Below, in pieces: positions 8,415-16,920 of a stretch of DNA of 40,187 nucleotides. The notes beneath the pieces were generated by a model. The model searched no databases and was not told the DNA's origin. It saw only the letters and a program-made list of their open reading frames with translations. The position numbers and the translations under genes were made by a program. This DNA is from Anaerolineae bacterium (GTDB taxonomy: Bacteria; Chloroflexota; Anaerolineae; JAADDB01): assembly GCA_015486845.1 (NCBI GenBank), contig WFQU01000060.1, positions 1 to 40,187 on the forward strand. The letters are read 5' to 3'. Each line of letters opens with the position of its first letter. The first letter of the stretch is position 1.

Positions 8415-8867
8415 GTGGGAGGGAGAGAGATAACAAAACATAGCTGGCAACAACCAGTCCGACGCCGAGGGCGATTTTTACACGCAGGACTCCTGGTTTT
8501 GCTTCTACAAGGAGAGAGTTACGGCTACGCATTGGTGGACCGGCTGTCGACATTAAGCCTGCCGCCGGGCACCTTCGCCTATGGTGTTGTTTATCGTATG
8601 TTGCGCAACATGGAAAGGGAAGGTCACGTCTCTTCTCGCTGGGAAACTTCCAGTAAAGGTCCGCAACGCCGCTTGTATCGTATAACACCAAAAGGTGAGG
8701 AAGCATTACAAATGACCATGGGGAGTTTATGGGAAACAGCAGCACTTATACAACAACTAACTGCTGCTTATGAACAAGCATCATCTGAGCAATCCAATCA
8801 CGACAAAATACACTTAGGAGAGAATAATCATGAAAATTGCAGTAACAACCACAGCACCGGACATTGA
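8415..8867 (+). CDS. PadR family transcriptional regulator
   Basis: Predicted winged-helix repressor of 150 residues. The GTG at 8415 is chosen because AGAGGAG lies five bases upstream; the longer frame from 8343 would translate the repeat palindrome. The PadR core is clear: LLVLLLQGESYGYALVDRL (helix 1-2 of the wing domain), GVVYRMLRNMEREGHV (recognition helix region) and RLYRITPKGEEAL (wing). A short C-terminal helical tail follows, ending in a low-complexity Asn/His-rich stretch that overlaps the next gene by 38 bases. PadR proteins often respond to small molecules or stress and repress their own operon. Here it heads the MinD/ferredoxin operon, so control of that operon is likely. The target site was not identified. 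Confidence 0.88.
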   Translation: MGGREITKHSWQQPVRRRGRFLHAGLLVLLLQGESYGYALVDRLSTLSLPPGTFAYGVVYRMLRNMEREGHVSSRWETSSKGPQRRLYRITPKGEEALQMTMGSLWETAALIQQLTAAYEQASSEQSNHDKIHLGENNHENCSNNHSTGH

Positions 8868-9231
8868 TGCCATGATAGAAACGCGTTATGGCCGAGCATC
8901 GTATTTCGTCATCGTCGATAGCGAAACAATGGCCTGGGAAGCTAAGGCTAACCCGGGCAGCAGCGCCGGCGGCGGAGCAGGCATCCAAGCGGGCCAGTTC
9001 ATAAGTGCGCAAGGAGCAACGGTCGCTGTCAGCGGCGGCTTCGGGCCCAATGCTTACGGAGCGCTATCCGCAGCAGGCATCAAAATGTACACAGCCCAAG
9101 GCGGCAGCGTACGTCAGATCGTGGAAGCGTTTAAAGCAGGAGCGCTTACGGAGGTCAGAATGCCCACAGGTCCGGAACGACACGGCGGCAGAGGCTCAGG
9201 CCGTGGTCGTCGCGGCGGAGCAGGTTGGTAA
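8830..9231 (+). CDS. NifX/NifB-C-terminal-like protein (dinitrogenase iron-molybdenum cofactor binding family)
   Basis: A 133-residue protein of the NifX/MTH1175-like fold. The N-terminus MKIAVTT starts the domain, YGRASYFVIVD is the typical second strand, and GGFGPNAYGALSAAGIKMYTA is the conserved centre. The last about 20 residues are a Gly/Arg-rich tail (GGRGSGRGRRGG). A ribosome site (AGGAGAGAATAATC) precedes the ATG. Stand-alone members bind or carry metal clusters, and in sulfate reducers a similar protein (ORP) sits beside paired MinD ATPases with ferredoxin inserts. No nitrogenase gene is present, so a role in FeMo cofactor synthesis is not implied. It is followed one base later by the first MinD gene. 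Confidence 0.87.
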   Translation: MKIAVTTTAPDIDAMIETRYGRASYFVIVDSETMAWEAKANPGSSAGGGAGIQAGQFISAQGATVAVSGGFGPNAYGALSAAGIKMYTAQGGSVRQIVEAFKAGALTEVRMPTGPERHGGRGSGRGRRGGAGW

Positions 9232-9232
9232 G

Positions 9233-10102
9233 ATGATCATCACCGTTGCCAGCGGTAAAGGGGGCACCGGCAAAACAACCGTGGCCGTAAACCTGGCGCT
9301 CTCTATTGCCAGCGCGGACCACTGGCCGGGGAAGCCCCTTCTTTTCGTCGACGCGGACGTAGAAGAACCCAACGCCCACCTGTTTTTGAAGCCAGTCATT
9401 CAGACACAGGAACCTTTTGGGCTACCCATTCCTCACGTGGACGCAGCCAAATGCCAATTATCGGGAAAATGCGCACAAGTGTGTGAATTCCACGCCATTG
9501 CGGTTCTGGGCACAAAAGTGTTAGTTTTCCCCGAACTGTGTCATGGTTGCGGTAGTTGCACCCTGGTTTGTCCAGAACAAGCGATTCACGAAGAGATTAA
9601 CCAAATTGGTGTCATTGAAAGCGGTCAAGTGGAAGGCGTGCCAATTTCGTTTCTGCGCGGCGTGTTAAATGTCGGAGAGGCATCGGCTACGCCCCTTATC
9701 CGTGCTGTAAAACAGCGCTTGCCGGCCGGGCGCACAGTGATTATTGATGCACCGCCGGGAAATTCCTGCCCGGTAGTGGAATCCATGCGCAAGAGTGACT
9801 TCGTGCTTTTGGTAACAGAACCAACGCCGTTTGGCCGACACGACTTGGCATTAGCTGTGCAAGTAGCGCGCGAGGAAATAGGTCTACCGGTGGGTGTCGT
9901 AATCAACAGAGATGGCATCGGAGATGACAGCGTTGACCGATTCTGTGGTGAGCATAATGTCCCTATTTTACTGCGTATCCCCATGGATCGCGCCATTGCC
10001 GAGGCCTATTCAGACGGCGTACCATTAGTGAATATCCAGCCAGCCTATAAAACGACATTTATTAATCTCTTCCGGCGCATCCAGCAGGAGGTCCAACGAT
10101 GA
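9233..10102 (+). CDS. MinD-family P-loop ATPase with inserted ferredoxin domain (first of pair)
   Basis: Cytoplasmic MinD/Mrp-type ATPase of 289 residues. The deviant Walker A motif GKGGTGKTT is at 8-16, the FVDADVEEPN switch at 38-47, and IIDAPPG at 170-176. An inserted 2x[4Fe-4S] ferredoxin lies at about 68-120. Its second cluster motif is complete (C103, C106, C109, C113). The first motif reads C74, S77, C80, C84, with serine where the second cysteine is expected. The ATG at 9233 follows the previous stop by one base, and the gene overlaps the next by four bases (ATGA). Such proteins are usually paired and are thought to act in iron-sulfur cluster assembly or delivery, or in cell-division-linked complexes. 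The exact role here is not known. Confidence 0.9.
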   Translation: MIITVASGKGGTGKTTVAVNLALSIASADHWPGKPLLFVDADVEEPNAHLFLKPVIQTQEPFGLPIPHVDAAKCQLSGKCAQVCEFHAIAVLGTKVLVFPELCHGCGSCTLVCPEQAIHEEINQIGVIESGQVEGVPISFLRGVLNVGEASATPLIRAVKQRLPAGRTVIIDAPPGNSCPVVESMRKSDFVLLVTEPTPFGRHDLALAVQVAREEIGLPVGVVINRDGIGDDSVDRFCGEHNVPILLRIPMDRAIAEAYSDGVPLVNIQPAYKTTFINLFRRIQQEVQR

Positions 10103-11001
10103 AACAATTAGTCATTCTCAGTGGCAAAGGCGGCACAGGCAAAACCAGTGTCACTGCCTCATTAGCTCATTTGGCCGCTCGAGAAACGAGGATCGTTTTA
10201 GCTGATGCTGACGTGGATGCGGCAAACCTTGACCTCTTGTTAGCTCCCACCATTTTAGAAAAACATGATTTCAGCAGCGGCGTCATTGCCAAAATCGATC
10301 CAGCTGCGTGTATTTCCTGTGGTATCTGTACGGATGTTTGCCGATTTGACGCTATCGACGTCATTGACGGCGTGTACACCGTAGATGAGATTGCCTGCGA
10401 TGGCTGTGCAGCTTGTTTCTACCAGTGCCCGGCGAATGCAATTTCACTGCCGACACCGGTCGTCGGCCAATGGTTCCATTCCGACACGCGCTTTGGGCCG
10501 CTACTGCACGCGCACTTGTTCGCCGGCCAGGATAATTCCGGGAAATTGGTGACACTGGTCAAACAAGAAGCAAAATTGTTAGCCTTGGATGAAAATCGGG
10601 AATATGTCATTGTGGACGGACCGCCGGGAATAGGGTGTCCTGTCATATCGGCAGCCTCCGGCGCAGACATGGCACTCATTGTCGTCGAGCCCACCGTTTC
10701 CGGCGTGCACGACCTGGAACGAGCCTATGCCACCACCGCACATTTCGGCATACCAACGATGGTTGCCGTCAATAAGACGGACATCAACCCTGAACGCAGC
10801 CAAGAAATTATTGCTTATTGCCAACAAGTCGGGTTGCCCCTTATCGGCACCATCCCTTTCGATACCATCGTCACAGAAGCAATGGTCAACGGCCAACCGA
10901 TTACAGAATATGCCCCGACGCACCCCGTCTCAGCCGCCATGTACAGTCTCTGGGAACAAATCAGGACAGTGATGCAAAATGACAAGGCTTCGAAGAAGTA
11001 A
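10099..11001 (+). CDS. MinD-family P-loop ATPase with inserted ferredoxin domain (second of pair)
   Basis: Paralogue of the preceding gene, 300 residues. The Walker A motif GKGGTGKTS is at 9-17, LADADVDAANLDL at 34-46 and IVDGPPG further on. The ferredoxin insert (about 64-117) has two complete motifs: C71, C74, C77, C81 and C100, C103, C106, C110. AGGAGG lies upstream of the ATG. The four-base overlap with the first ATPase suggests equal expression, so the proteins probably form a heterodimer. In Desulfovibrio the related orp operons encode a comparable MinD pair plus a NifX-like protein. That is a family parallel, not proof of the same function. Confidence 0.9.
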   Translation: MKQLVILSGKGGTGKTSVTASLAHLAARETRIVLADADVDAANLDLLLAPTILEKHDFSSGVIAKIDPAACISCGICTDVCRFDAIDVIDGVYTVDEIACDGCAACFYQCPANAISLPTPVVGQWFHSDTRFGPLLHAHLFAGQDNSGKLVTLVKQEAKLLALDENREYVIVDGPPGIGCPVISAASGADMALIVVEPTVSGVHDLERAYATTAHFGIPTMVAVNKTDINPERSQEIIAYCQQVGLPLIGTIPFDTIVTEAMVNGQPITEYAPTHPVSAAMYSLWEQIRTVMQNDKASKK

Positions 11002-11004
11002 ACC

Positions 11005-11334
11005 ATGATAGAAGAAACACGACTTACTAATAACATCTCGCCCGATAACTTGAAAGAAACGATCATCTGGCGACTAAAAATGGTCATCGACCCGGAAACT
11101 GGTGCCGACGTGATTCGTATGCGGCTAATCGAGGATCTTCACGTGGATCAACAAGGCAGTGTCTATTACAAATTCCGACCCTCTTCGCCCATTTGTCCCA
11201 TCGCCGTCCAATTGGCCATCGACATCAAAAAGGCTGTAGCAGAAGTGCAGGGCGTCAAACGGCAAGAAATTGAAGTCGTAGGTTACATGCAAGCAGAGCA
11301 ACTCACAACCTTGATAAACGCGCCAGAAGCGTAA
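11005..11334 (+). CDS. DUF59/MIP18-family iron-sulfur assembly protein (SufT/PaaD-like)
   Basis: A small protein of 109 residues with the hallmark VIDPETGADVI (27-37) and the conserved SSPICPIA segment with C64. The family includes SufT, PaaD and eukaryotic MIP18, which help mature iron-sulfur proteins. It begins three bases after the second MinD gene and is the last gene of the operon. Together with two ferredoxin-type MinD ATPases and a NifX-like protein, this strongly suggests a cluster-handling operon. No signal peptide or membrane helix is visible. Confidence 0.88.
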   Translation: MIEETRLTNNISPDNLKETIIWRLKMVIDPETGADVIRMRLIEDLHVDQQGSVYYKFRPSSPICPIAVQLAIDIKKAVAEVQGVKRQEIEVVGYMQAEQLTTLINAPEA

Positions 11335-11476
11335 CCATCGACACAAGCCAGTGGAATCTCTACCCGGATGCAAACACCCCGGGTACAAAATGGAAAGCCT
11401 TGCGGGCCGAGAACACAGCCGCAACAGGACCTTACATTTAATGACAAGATAGCTCTCGGTAAGCGTCCAGAAATGA

Positions 11477-11513
11477 TTTCCCTGTTTAGGCGTTGTACTT
11501 CTAAACAGGGAAA
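11477..11513. terminator. Hairpin after the minD operon, possible terminator
   Basis: A 12-bp perfect inverted repeat (TTTCCCTGTTTA at 11477-11488 and TAAACAGGGAAA at 11502-11513) has a 13-base loop. It lies 140 bases after the DUF59 gene. No clear T-run follows on the plus strand, so it may only stabilise the mRNA end. Nothing else is visible from 11335 to 11570. Confidence 0.5.
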
Positions 11514-11571
11514 AACTGGACCTGCCCCACGGGCGTAACACAATTAAATTGTTACTCGTCCCGTCCACGCT

Positions 11572-11600
11572 TTGACAAACAAACTACTTTTCCATACAAT
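11572..11600 (+). promoter_or_regulatory. Sigma-70-type promoter of tRNA-Cys
   Basis: A consensus TTGACA (11572-11577), a 17-bp spacer and TACAAT (11595-11600) sit 15 bases before the mature tRNA 5' end, giving a very short leader. Confidence 0.8.
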
Positions 11601-11615
11601 ATATTTAGTTATCGA

Positions 11616-11692
<77 letters not shown>

Positions 11693-11794
11693 TTATGGTT
11701 AATCTCACCACACTGGTATCCAAATTAGCAAGTTTCATATTCTATTCAATTCAGTACACAGCATATTAAGGTAAATTCGAAAGAAGGCCACCCC

Positions 11795-14700
11795 ATGAAA
11801 AAACGCTTCCTGGCAATTATCGTCTTCCTGCTTTTGCTGTTCCTGGCGCGAAACACCTTAGCATCCACAACCAAACACGTTGATTCAACGATTTTTGCAC
11901 CAGGGCGTGTTTTGGTCCAGTTAAAGTCACCATCTCCCCGCCAGCGTGCGACTTTTTTTGCTGAGCGAAATTTGCAAATCATTCGAGAAATCAAGCGTCT
12001 GCACATCCAAATCGTGGCTGTTCCCGCCGGACAAGAAATGATGTGGGTCAAACGTTTGCGCCGGCTACCGGCTGTCTCTTTCGCCGAGCTAGACTACCAA
12101 TCCCACACGTTGCTCACACCGAACGATCCACAATTCTCCCGGCAATGGAACCTACGCCAAATCAATGCGCCGGCAGGCTGGGACATCCAGACCGGCAGCA
12201 ACGCTGTCGTTATCGCCATCATCGATACCGGCGTCGACCTGACTCATCCCGACCTGGCCGGCAAAATCGTCGCGGGCTACAACTTTGTCAATAACAACAA
12301 CCAGCCCCAGGACGACAACGGACACGGAACACACGTGGCCGGTATTGCGGCTGCGATTAGCAACAACGGCATAGGCGTAGCCGGCGTGGATTGGGCTGCA
12401 CGCATCATGCCGCTCAAATGTTTGAACAGCGATGGTTCTGGCTGGGACAGCGATATTGCCGACGCGACCCGCTGGGCCGTAGATCACGGCGCTAAAGTGA
12501 TCAACATGAGTTTTGGTAGCACGACCCCCTCTGCAACCCTGGCCAACGCTATTGCATACGCGCATAATCATGATGTACTTGTCGTGGCGGCAGCCGGCAA
12601 TGAATTCGAGCAGGACAACAATATTGAGTATCCTGCTGCGTTTCCTTACGTGATGGCAGTAGCTGCCACCAACAACCAAAACCAGCATGCGTCGTATTCC
12701 AATACCGGCAACTATATCGATATTGCTGCGCCCGGTGGCAACGCCGCTGCCCAAATTTTAAGCACTATCTGGCGCGGAACGGGCCTGGCTTACGACATCA
12801 TGTACGGCACTTCCATGGCAACGCCGCATGTGGCCGGCTTGGCGGCGCTGGTCATGGCGCAAAACCCGCAATTAACGGCGGACCAGGTTGCCTGGGCCAT
12901 CGAAAGTAGCGCCACCGACCTGGGACAGGCCGGCCGGGATAACATTTTCGGCTACGGGCAGATAGATATGGCGGCCGCATTGAACGCTGCAGGTCATCTC
13001 TCTCCCATGCCCACGGCAACGCCAGCTCCACCTACCCCCACTCCGCTACCCGGCGACGCGTATGAGCCGGATAACAATTGCTCTGCTGCAAAAGTAATCC
13101 AGCCGGGAATAATCCAGCACCACAATTTCAACACGCCCAGCGACGAGGATTGGGTAGGCTTCACATTGGACAGCCCGGCCGACATCGTCCTGCAAACCAG
13201 TAACCTGACGGGCAATACCGACACAGTTCTCGAGCTATATGATGGCAATTGCCAACATCGCTTGGCCCGCGACGATGATAGCGGCGTAGGAGTGGCTTCT
13301 CGCATCGAAATGGATAGCTTGCCGGCCGGCCAATACTATGGGCGTGTCTTGCTTTACGGCGGAAATAACTTCGATAGCGATAGCAGTTATGACCTGACTT
13401 TGACGAACAATGTAATACCGGCTTGCCTAGCCGAAAGCGCACATCCTTACCCCAATAACCTGGACCGGACATGGGTTATCACCAATAGCAACGCCAGTGC
13501 GCTTACCTCACGTGTCCATTTCTGGCGTATCGAAACAGAAGACGGCTATGACTTCCTGGATATCGAGGATAGGCAAGGACAAACCGTCCAGCAGTTGACC
13601 GGCGCCTACGAAGATTGGTGGAGTGACCCGATCCCCGGCCGCGTGATTCGACTTCGTCTATCCAGCGACAGTTCCATCCCTGCGTGGGGTTTCTGTGCTG
13701 ACAAAATCGCAACGGTGGCCAACCGCCCGGCTAATTCCATCGCCATTGCCCCGCCCGAAGCAACGTTGCGCTCGGGGACAATCATACCCCTGCTTGTGAC
13801 CGCTGTACTTAGCGATGTGGTGGATAGTGCTGACTTCCGACTTTCCTTTGATCCCGCCCTGTTGCAAATCGTCGACGCCGTCGGACATCCGGTCGATGCG
13901 ATCCAGCCGGCGAGCACGTTGACGGTGACATTGCAGAACAAAGTGGACAATCAAGCAGGCCGCATCGACTTTGGCGTGGGCCGATCGCCCCAAGCTGCGC
14001 CTATCAGCGGCACATTGACTTTAGCAACATTCTACGTGCAAACGCGCGGCGCAGGCGATACGGCTATGCGATTCCAATCCGGTACGGCTTTCTTCCGGCA
14101 TGGCTTGGCCATACCGTTAGCCATCGACAACGGGCACTACCACATCACCGGCCTGTTGCGCGGCACAGCCATATTAGAGGGTCATACGCCCCAGCACCAA
14201 GCCGGGAAACGGTTGCGGCTGCACATGACGAATGGTGCCGGCATTTCCACGACGATGACGACAACGCTGGACAACGTCGGGAACTTCAGCGTTACCGTTC
14301 CTTATAGCGGAACATTCACGCTAACGGTCAAAAGTGCTCACGCGCTGGGCAACCGTCGCCACCATGTCCGGATTCCAACAGCCAATCCGGTGGCCATGGG
14401 CACTCTGCGGGAGGGAGATGCTAACGGTAACAACCGGATCGCCGGGGCCGATTACTCCCTGCTGGTGACCGCTTTTGGCACCACGCCGGGCGCGACAGGT
14501 TGGGACTGGCGCTGCGATTTTAACGATGACGGCGTTATTGATTCCCACGATTTCCAACAAATCGTGCGTAATTACAACATGCAGGGGCCGATGGAGGTCG
14601 CAACACACGCACAAGCAATCCTCTCGCGACAACCGGTTACGCTCACGTTGCATAGCAGGAATATGGTTGTGCAGGCGGGAACAATATTTACCGTAACTAT

Positions 14701-15091
14701 TGCATTACATAGTCCGAAACAAAATATCGATGTCGCAGATCTCGTTCTCCATTGGCCTGATCACCCGTGGCGACCGTTGCCGCGGGTCCAATTAGGCTCG
14801 CCGCTTTCTGTTCTGTTGCACCAGAAAGTCGAGCCGCACATATTGCGCGTGAGTGCGGGCAGGCCGGTAACGCCACAAAATACGTCTGGCCAATACACGG
14901 TTACCCAAATAGCGTTCCGTGTGTACGGTAACACCCAACCCGGCATGTATACGATGGATTTGACGGGCAGCAAGCTCTTCTACCGGGGCAATGCTATCGG
15001 TTTCACGGCACCGGCGCTGCACATCACCATCGAAAATGCCCTGCACCGCACCACGTATTTGCCTTTCATTGGGGCCAGAAATGGACAGTAA
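11795..15091 (+). CDS. Secreted subtilisin-like serine protease (S8) with PPC, CUB-like, cohesin-like and dockerin-like modules
   Basis: Secreted protease of 1098 residues. A classic signal peptide (KKR, then a hydrophobic core, cleavage probably after TLA at 23) is followed by an inhibitory prodomain (about 35-105). The catalytic domain runs from about 115 to 400 with D144, H177 and S340, and N269 as the oxyanion-hole residue. A Pro/Thr linker (405-419) leads to a pre-peptidase C-terminal domain (about 420-538), then a CUB-like beta domain (about 549-642) and a cohesin-like beta domain (about 645-780). A dockerin-like pair of calcium loops follows (DANGNNRIAGAD at 875-886 and DFNDDGVIDSHD at 908-919), then a second cohesin-like region (940-1080). 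The last residues read TYLPFIGARNGQ. AAGG precedes the ATG. Substrate unknown; probable nutrient or surface protein degradation. Confidence 0.92.
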   Translation: MKKRFLAIIVFLLLLFLARNTLASTTKHVDSTIFAPGRVLVQLKSPSPRQRATFFAERNLQIIREIKRLHIQIVAVPAGQEMMWVKRLRRLPAVSFAELDYQSHTLLTPNDPQFSRQWNLRQINAPAGWDIQTGSNAVVIAIIDTGVDLTHPDLAGKIVAGYNFVNNNNQPQDDNGHGTHVAGIAAAISNNGIGVAGVDWAARIMPLKCLNSDGSGWDSDIADATRWAVDHGAKVINMSFGSTTPSATLANAIAYAHNHDVLVVAAAGNEFEQDNNIEYPAAFPYVMAVAATNNQNQHASYSNTGNYIDIAAPGGNAAAQILSTIWRGTGLAYDIMYGTSMATPHVAGLAALVMAQNPQLTADQVAWAIESSATDLGQAGRDNIFGYGQIDMAAALNAAGHLSPMPTATPAPPTPTPLPGDAYEPDNNCSAAKVIQPGIIQHHNFNTPSDEDWVGFTLDSPADIVLQTSNLTGNTDTVLELYDGNCQHRLARDDDSGVGVASRIEMDSLPAGQYYGRVLLYGGNNFDSDSSYDLTLTNNVIPACLAESAHPYPNNLDRTWVITNSNASALTSRVHFWRIETEDGYDFLDIEDRQGQTVQQLTGAYEDWWSDPIPGRVIRLRLSSDSSIPAWGFCADKIATVANRPANSIAIAPPEATLRSGTIIPLLVTAVLSDVVDSADFRLSFDPALLQIVDAVGHPVDAIQPASTLTVTLQNKVDNQAGRIDFGVGRSPQAAPISGTLTLATFYVQTRGAGDTAMRFQSGTAFFRHGLAIPLAIDNGHYHITGLLRGTAILEGHTPQHQAGKRLRLHMTNGAGISTTMTTTLDNVGNFSVTVPYSGTFTLTVKSAHALGNRRHHVRIPTANPVAMGTLREGDANGNNRIAGADYSLLVTAFGTTPGATGWDWRCDFNDDGVIDSHDFQQIVRNYNMQGPMEVATHAQAILSRQPVTLTLHSRNMVVQAGTIFTVTIALHSPKQNIDVADLVLHWPDHPWRPLPRVQLGSPLSVLLHQKVEPHILRVSAGRPVTPQNTSGQYTVTQIAFRVYGNTQPGMYTMDLTGSKLFYRGNAIGFTAPALHITIENALHRTTYLPFIGARNGQ

Positions 15092-15112
15092 CTGCTATTG
15101 GAACAACAGAGC

Positions 15113-15754
15113 ATGGCATTGACATACTCTTGGCGCGAACGGAATATCTTAGGTGCGGTGGCGATTGCGTTGTTAGGCTTGCTGATAGGCTGGCAATTTC
15201 TGGTCGTAACGACAGCCAGGGCCAATGCCTCCCCGCCTCACACCTGTCGCAATCTCATTCGCAACGGCGGCTTCGAAAATAGCACGGCCTGGTACACCTA
15301 CACGGTTAATGGGCATGTCCTACTAAGTACTAAGCATCCGCACAGCGGGCATCGTGCTCTCTATTTAGCTGGTGGCAATGGTGACCGGGACGAGGCGTGG
15401 CAGGTCATTACAGCGCCGGTCGGCAGCACATTCCGGCTTACATATTGGTGGCAGGTGGGAAGCTGGGAACGTTTTCCGGCCCACGATTGGCTCACCGTCT
15501 CGCTGCAAACAGCCGGCGGGGCGCTTTTAACCAACATCGCTACGTACAACGACGGCGATCAGAGCCCCGATTGGCACCGAGCAACTTTCACGCTGACCGG
15601 AGCGCTGCCGCCGGGTCAGCTGCGTCTGCGCTTTTGGGCCACGACCGATGACACCAATCCAACCGACTTTTTCATTGACGACGTCGACCTCGAGGCATGC
15701 CAAACAACATTGCCACGCCGGCTTTTCTTTCCTTTCCTTAGCCAGTTTTGGTAG
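15113..15754 (+). CDS. Secreted or membrane-anchored protein with a carbohydrate-binding-like beta-sandwich
   Basis: Starts 21 bases after the protease and probably shares its transcript. The ATG at 15113 gives 213 residues; a TTG at 15098 is possible, and neither has a good ribosome site. An N-terminal hydrophobic segment (LGAVAIALLGLLIGWQFLVV) ending near ARA-NA is a signal peptide or anchor. The remainder starts with NLIRNGGFEN, the opening motif of many CBM4/9-like and related jelly-roll domains, and ends with FFIDDVDLE, the typical last strand. The C-terminus RRLFFPFLSQFW resembles the YLPFI tail of the upstream protease. Ligand unknown; sugar binding is an inference from fold resemblance. 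Confidence 0.75.
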   Translation: MALTYSWRERNILGAVAIALLGLLIGWQFLVVTTARANASPPHTCRNLIRNGGFENSTAWYTYTVNGHVLLSTKHPHSGHRALYLAGGNGDRDEAWQVITAPVGSTFRLTYWWQVGSWERFPAHDWLTVSLQTAGGALLTNIATYNDGDQSPDWHRATFTLTGALPPGQLRLRFWATTDDTNPTDFFIDDVDLEACQTTLPRRLFFPFLSQFW

Positions 15755-15780
15755 CGAGCGACAGCCTATCCGGGGAGGGT

Positions 15781-15815
15781 TAGAAGTTCAACTTCTTGGA
15801 GAAGTTGAACTTCTA
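15781..15815. repeat. Perfect 16-bp inverted repeat, possible bidirectional terminator
   Basis: TAGAAGTTCAACTTCT and its exact reverse complement flank a TGG loop. It lies between the convergent ends of the secreted-protein gene and bacterioferritin, where a two-way terminator would be expected. The same palindrome recurs at 19809-19841, 26812-26848 and 39824-39856. Confidence 0.85.
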
Positions 15816-15889
15816 TGTGGAGAAAAAAGAACGCCGGCTGCTTCAACAGCAACCGGCGCTTGGGTAATTCCGGTAAACAAGGGAAAAAC

Positions 15890-16381
15890 TTACTCGCCGC
15901 CTAAGGAAAGGCTCTTGCTGCGTTCGATAGATTGCAGCGCTAAATAACGATCGCCAAAACGATCAATATTACCCATTTCGGTGTCATACTGGTCGAAATG
16001 GCGTTCCTCGTCTGCGACCAGTGCCTCGAAAAGCTTCTTGGAACCGGAGTCGTTGTTTGCCGAGCATTCCTTGGCCCACACATTATATTCCTGGACGCTA
16101 TCTTGTTCCATCTTACTCGCTAAGGCCAACATGGACTTAACATCGTGAATTTTCTGCACATCTGCAGCCACGACCATTTCTACTTCGCCTTTCAAGAACA
16201 AAATACGCTCAGCCAATCGTTCGACGTGCAACATCTCTTCGATGGCCGTCCTCTTGAAAAGGCCGGCCAGGAGGTCATAGCCTTGATCATCACTATGAAA
16301 ATGGAAATACATGTATTGATGAACAGCTAATAACTCATCCGCTACAGCTTTGTTAAGTAGGTCAATGCTCTTTTCGTACAT
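15890..16381 (-). CDS. bfr: Bacterioferritin
   Basis: Iron-storage and detoxification protein of 163 residues. The ATG at 16381 has AAAGG nine bases upstream; a TTG at 16411 would add residues foreign to the family. The di-iron ferroxidase ligands are in place: E16, E49 and H52, E98, and E125 with H128. M50, between the first E and H, corresponds to the axial heme ligand, so this is a heme-type bacterioferritin and not a plain ferritin. It is the last gene of a minus-strand run after superoxide reductase and peroxiredoxin, which fits removal of Fe(II) during oxidative stress. Confidence 0.93.
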   Translation of the reverse strand: MYEKSIDLLNKAVADELLAVHQYMYFHFHSDDQGYDLLAGLFKRTAIEEMLHVERLAERILFLKGEVEMVVAADVQKIHDVKSMLALASKMEQDSVQEYNVWAKECSANNDSGSKKLFEALVADEERHFDQYDTEMGNIDRFGDRYLALQSIERSKSLSLGGE

Positions 16382-16451
16382 AACTTGTTGCCTTTCTGCC
16401 TGTTTGGGCAAAATAAAATATAGCTAAAAGGTCTTACCTCTCCCGGTCAGA

Positions 16452-16835
16452 CTACTCCGTCTCCCATTTCCACAAACCGTGCAAATTGCAATACTCGCGC
16501 GCCTTTTCCGGCATTTCGCTTATTGAGAAAATAGCTACAGGCGGCTCGCCAGGCTTCAGGAATTGGTGATAGACCTTGCCATCGCTAATGACCTCCACCC
16601 ATTGAATAAAGTGTTTCTCTTCCATGGGATGAAGCGTGCTCCCCACAGTTACTTTGACGCCTTCGTTAACTTTTTCCACCACCGGCACATGTTTCTCCGT
16701 GGCAGAATCAGCCGTTCGTTCTTTCAACAACAACATCGGTTGGCCACAACAGGTCAGCTCGCCTTTGCCGGCGTGCAATACTTCCACGATATTACCGCAA
16801 ATTTTGCATTTGTAGACCTGCAACTTCTCTGTCAT
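16452..16835 (-). CDS. dfx: Desulfoferrodoxin (2Fe superoxide reductase)
   Basis: Reduces superoxide to hydrogen peroxide without releasing oxygen, a typical defence of anaerobes. The ATG at 16835 is chosen because AGGAGG stands nine bases upstream; an upstream start at 16862 lacks support. The N-terminal desulforedoxin domain has C10, C13, C29 and C30 for center I. The catalytic center II ligands are H49 (EKHVPV), H69 and H75 ([11 protein letters not shown]), C116 and H119 (YCNLHG). Lys48 beside H49 is the usual active-site lysine. At 127 residues it matches the class. It lies between peroxiredoxin, which would remove the peroxide formed, and bacterioferritin. Electrons normally come from rubredoxin, which is not in this window. 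Confidence 0.95.
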   Translation of the reverse strand: MTEKLQVYKCKICGNIVEVLHAGKGELTCCGQPMLLLKERTADSATEKHVPVVEKVNEGVKVTVGSTLHPMEEKHFIQWVEVISDGKVYHQFLKPGEPPVAIFSISEMPEKAREYCNLHGLWKWETE

Positions 16836-16920
16836 CGTTACTACCCTCCTTATAAAACTCAACTAAATTAAAAAAGCGGATGCAAGAACTATCTCTGCAA
16901 CCACCAACGCGCGCCGGCAT

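Noticed and set aside
8830-9231. Nitrogenase cofactor gene proper
   Set aside because: NifX-like fold only; no nif genes nearby, so a nitrogen-fixation role is not supported.
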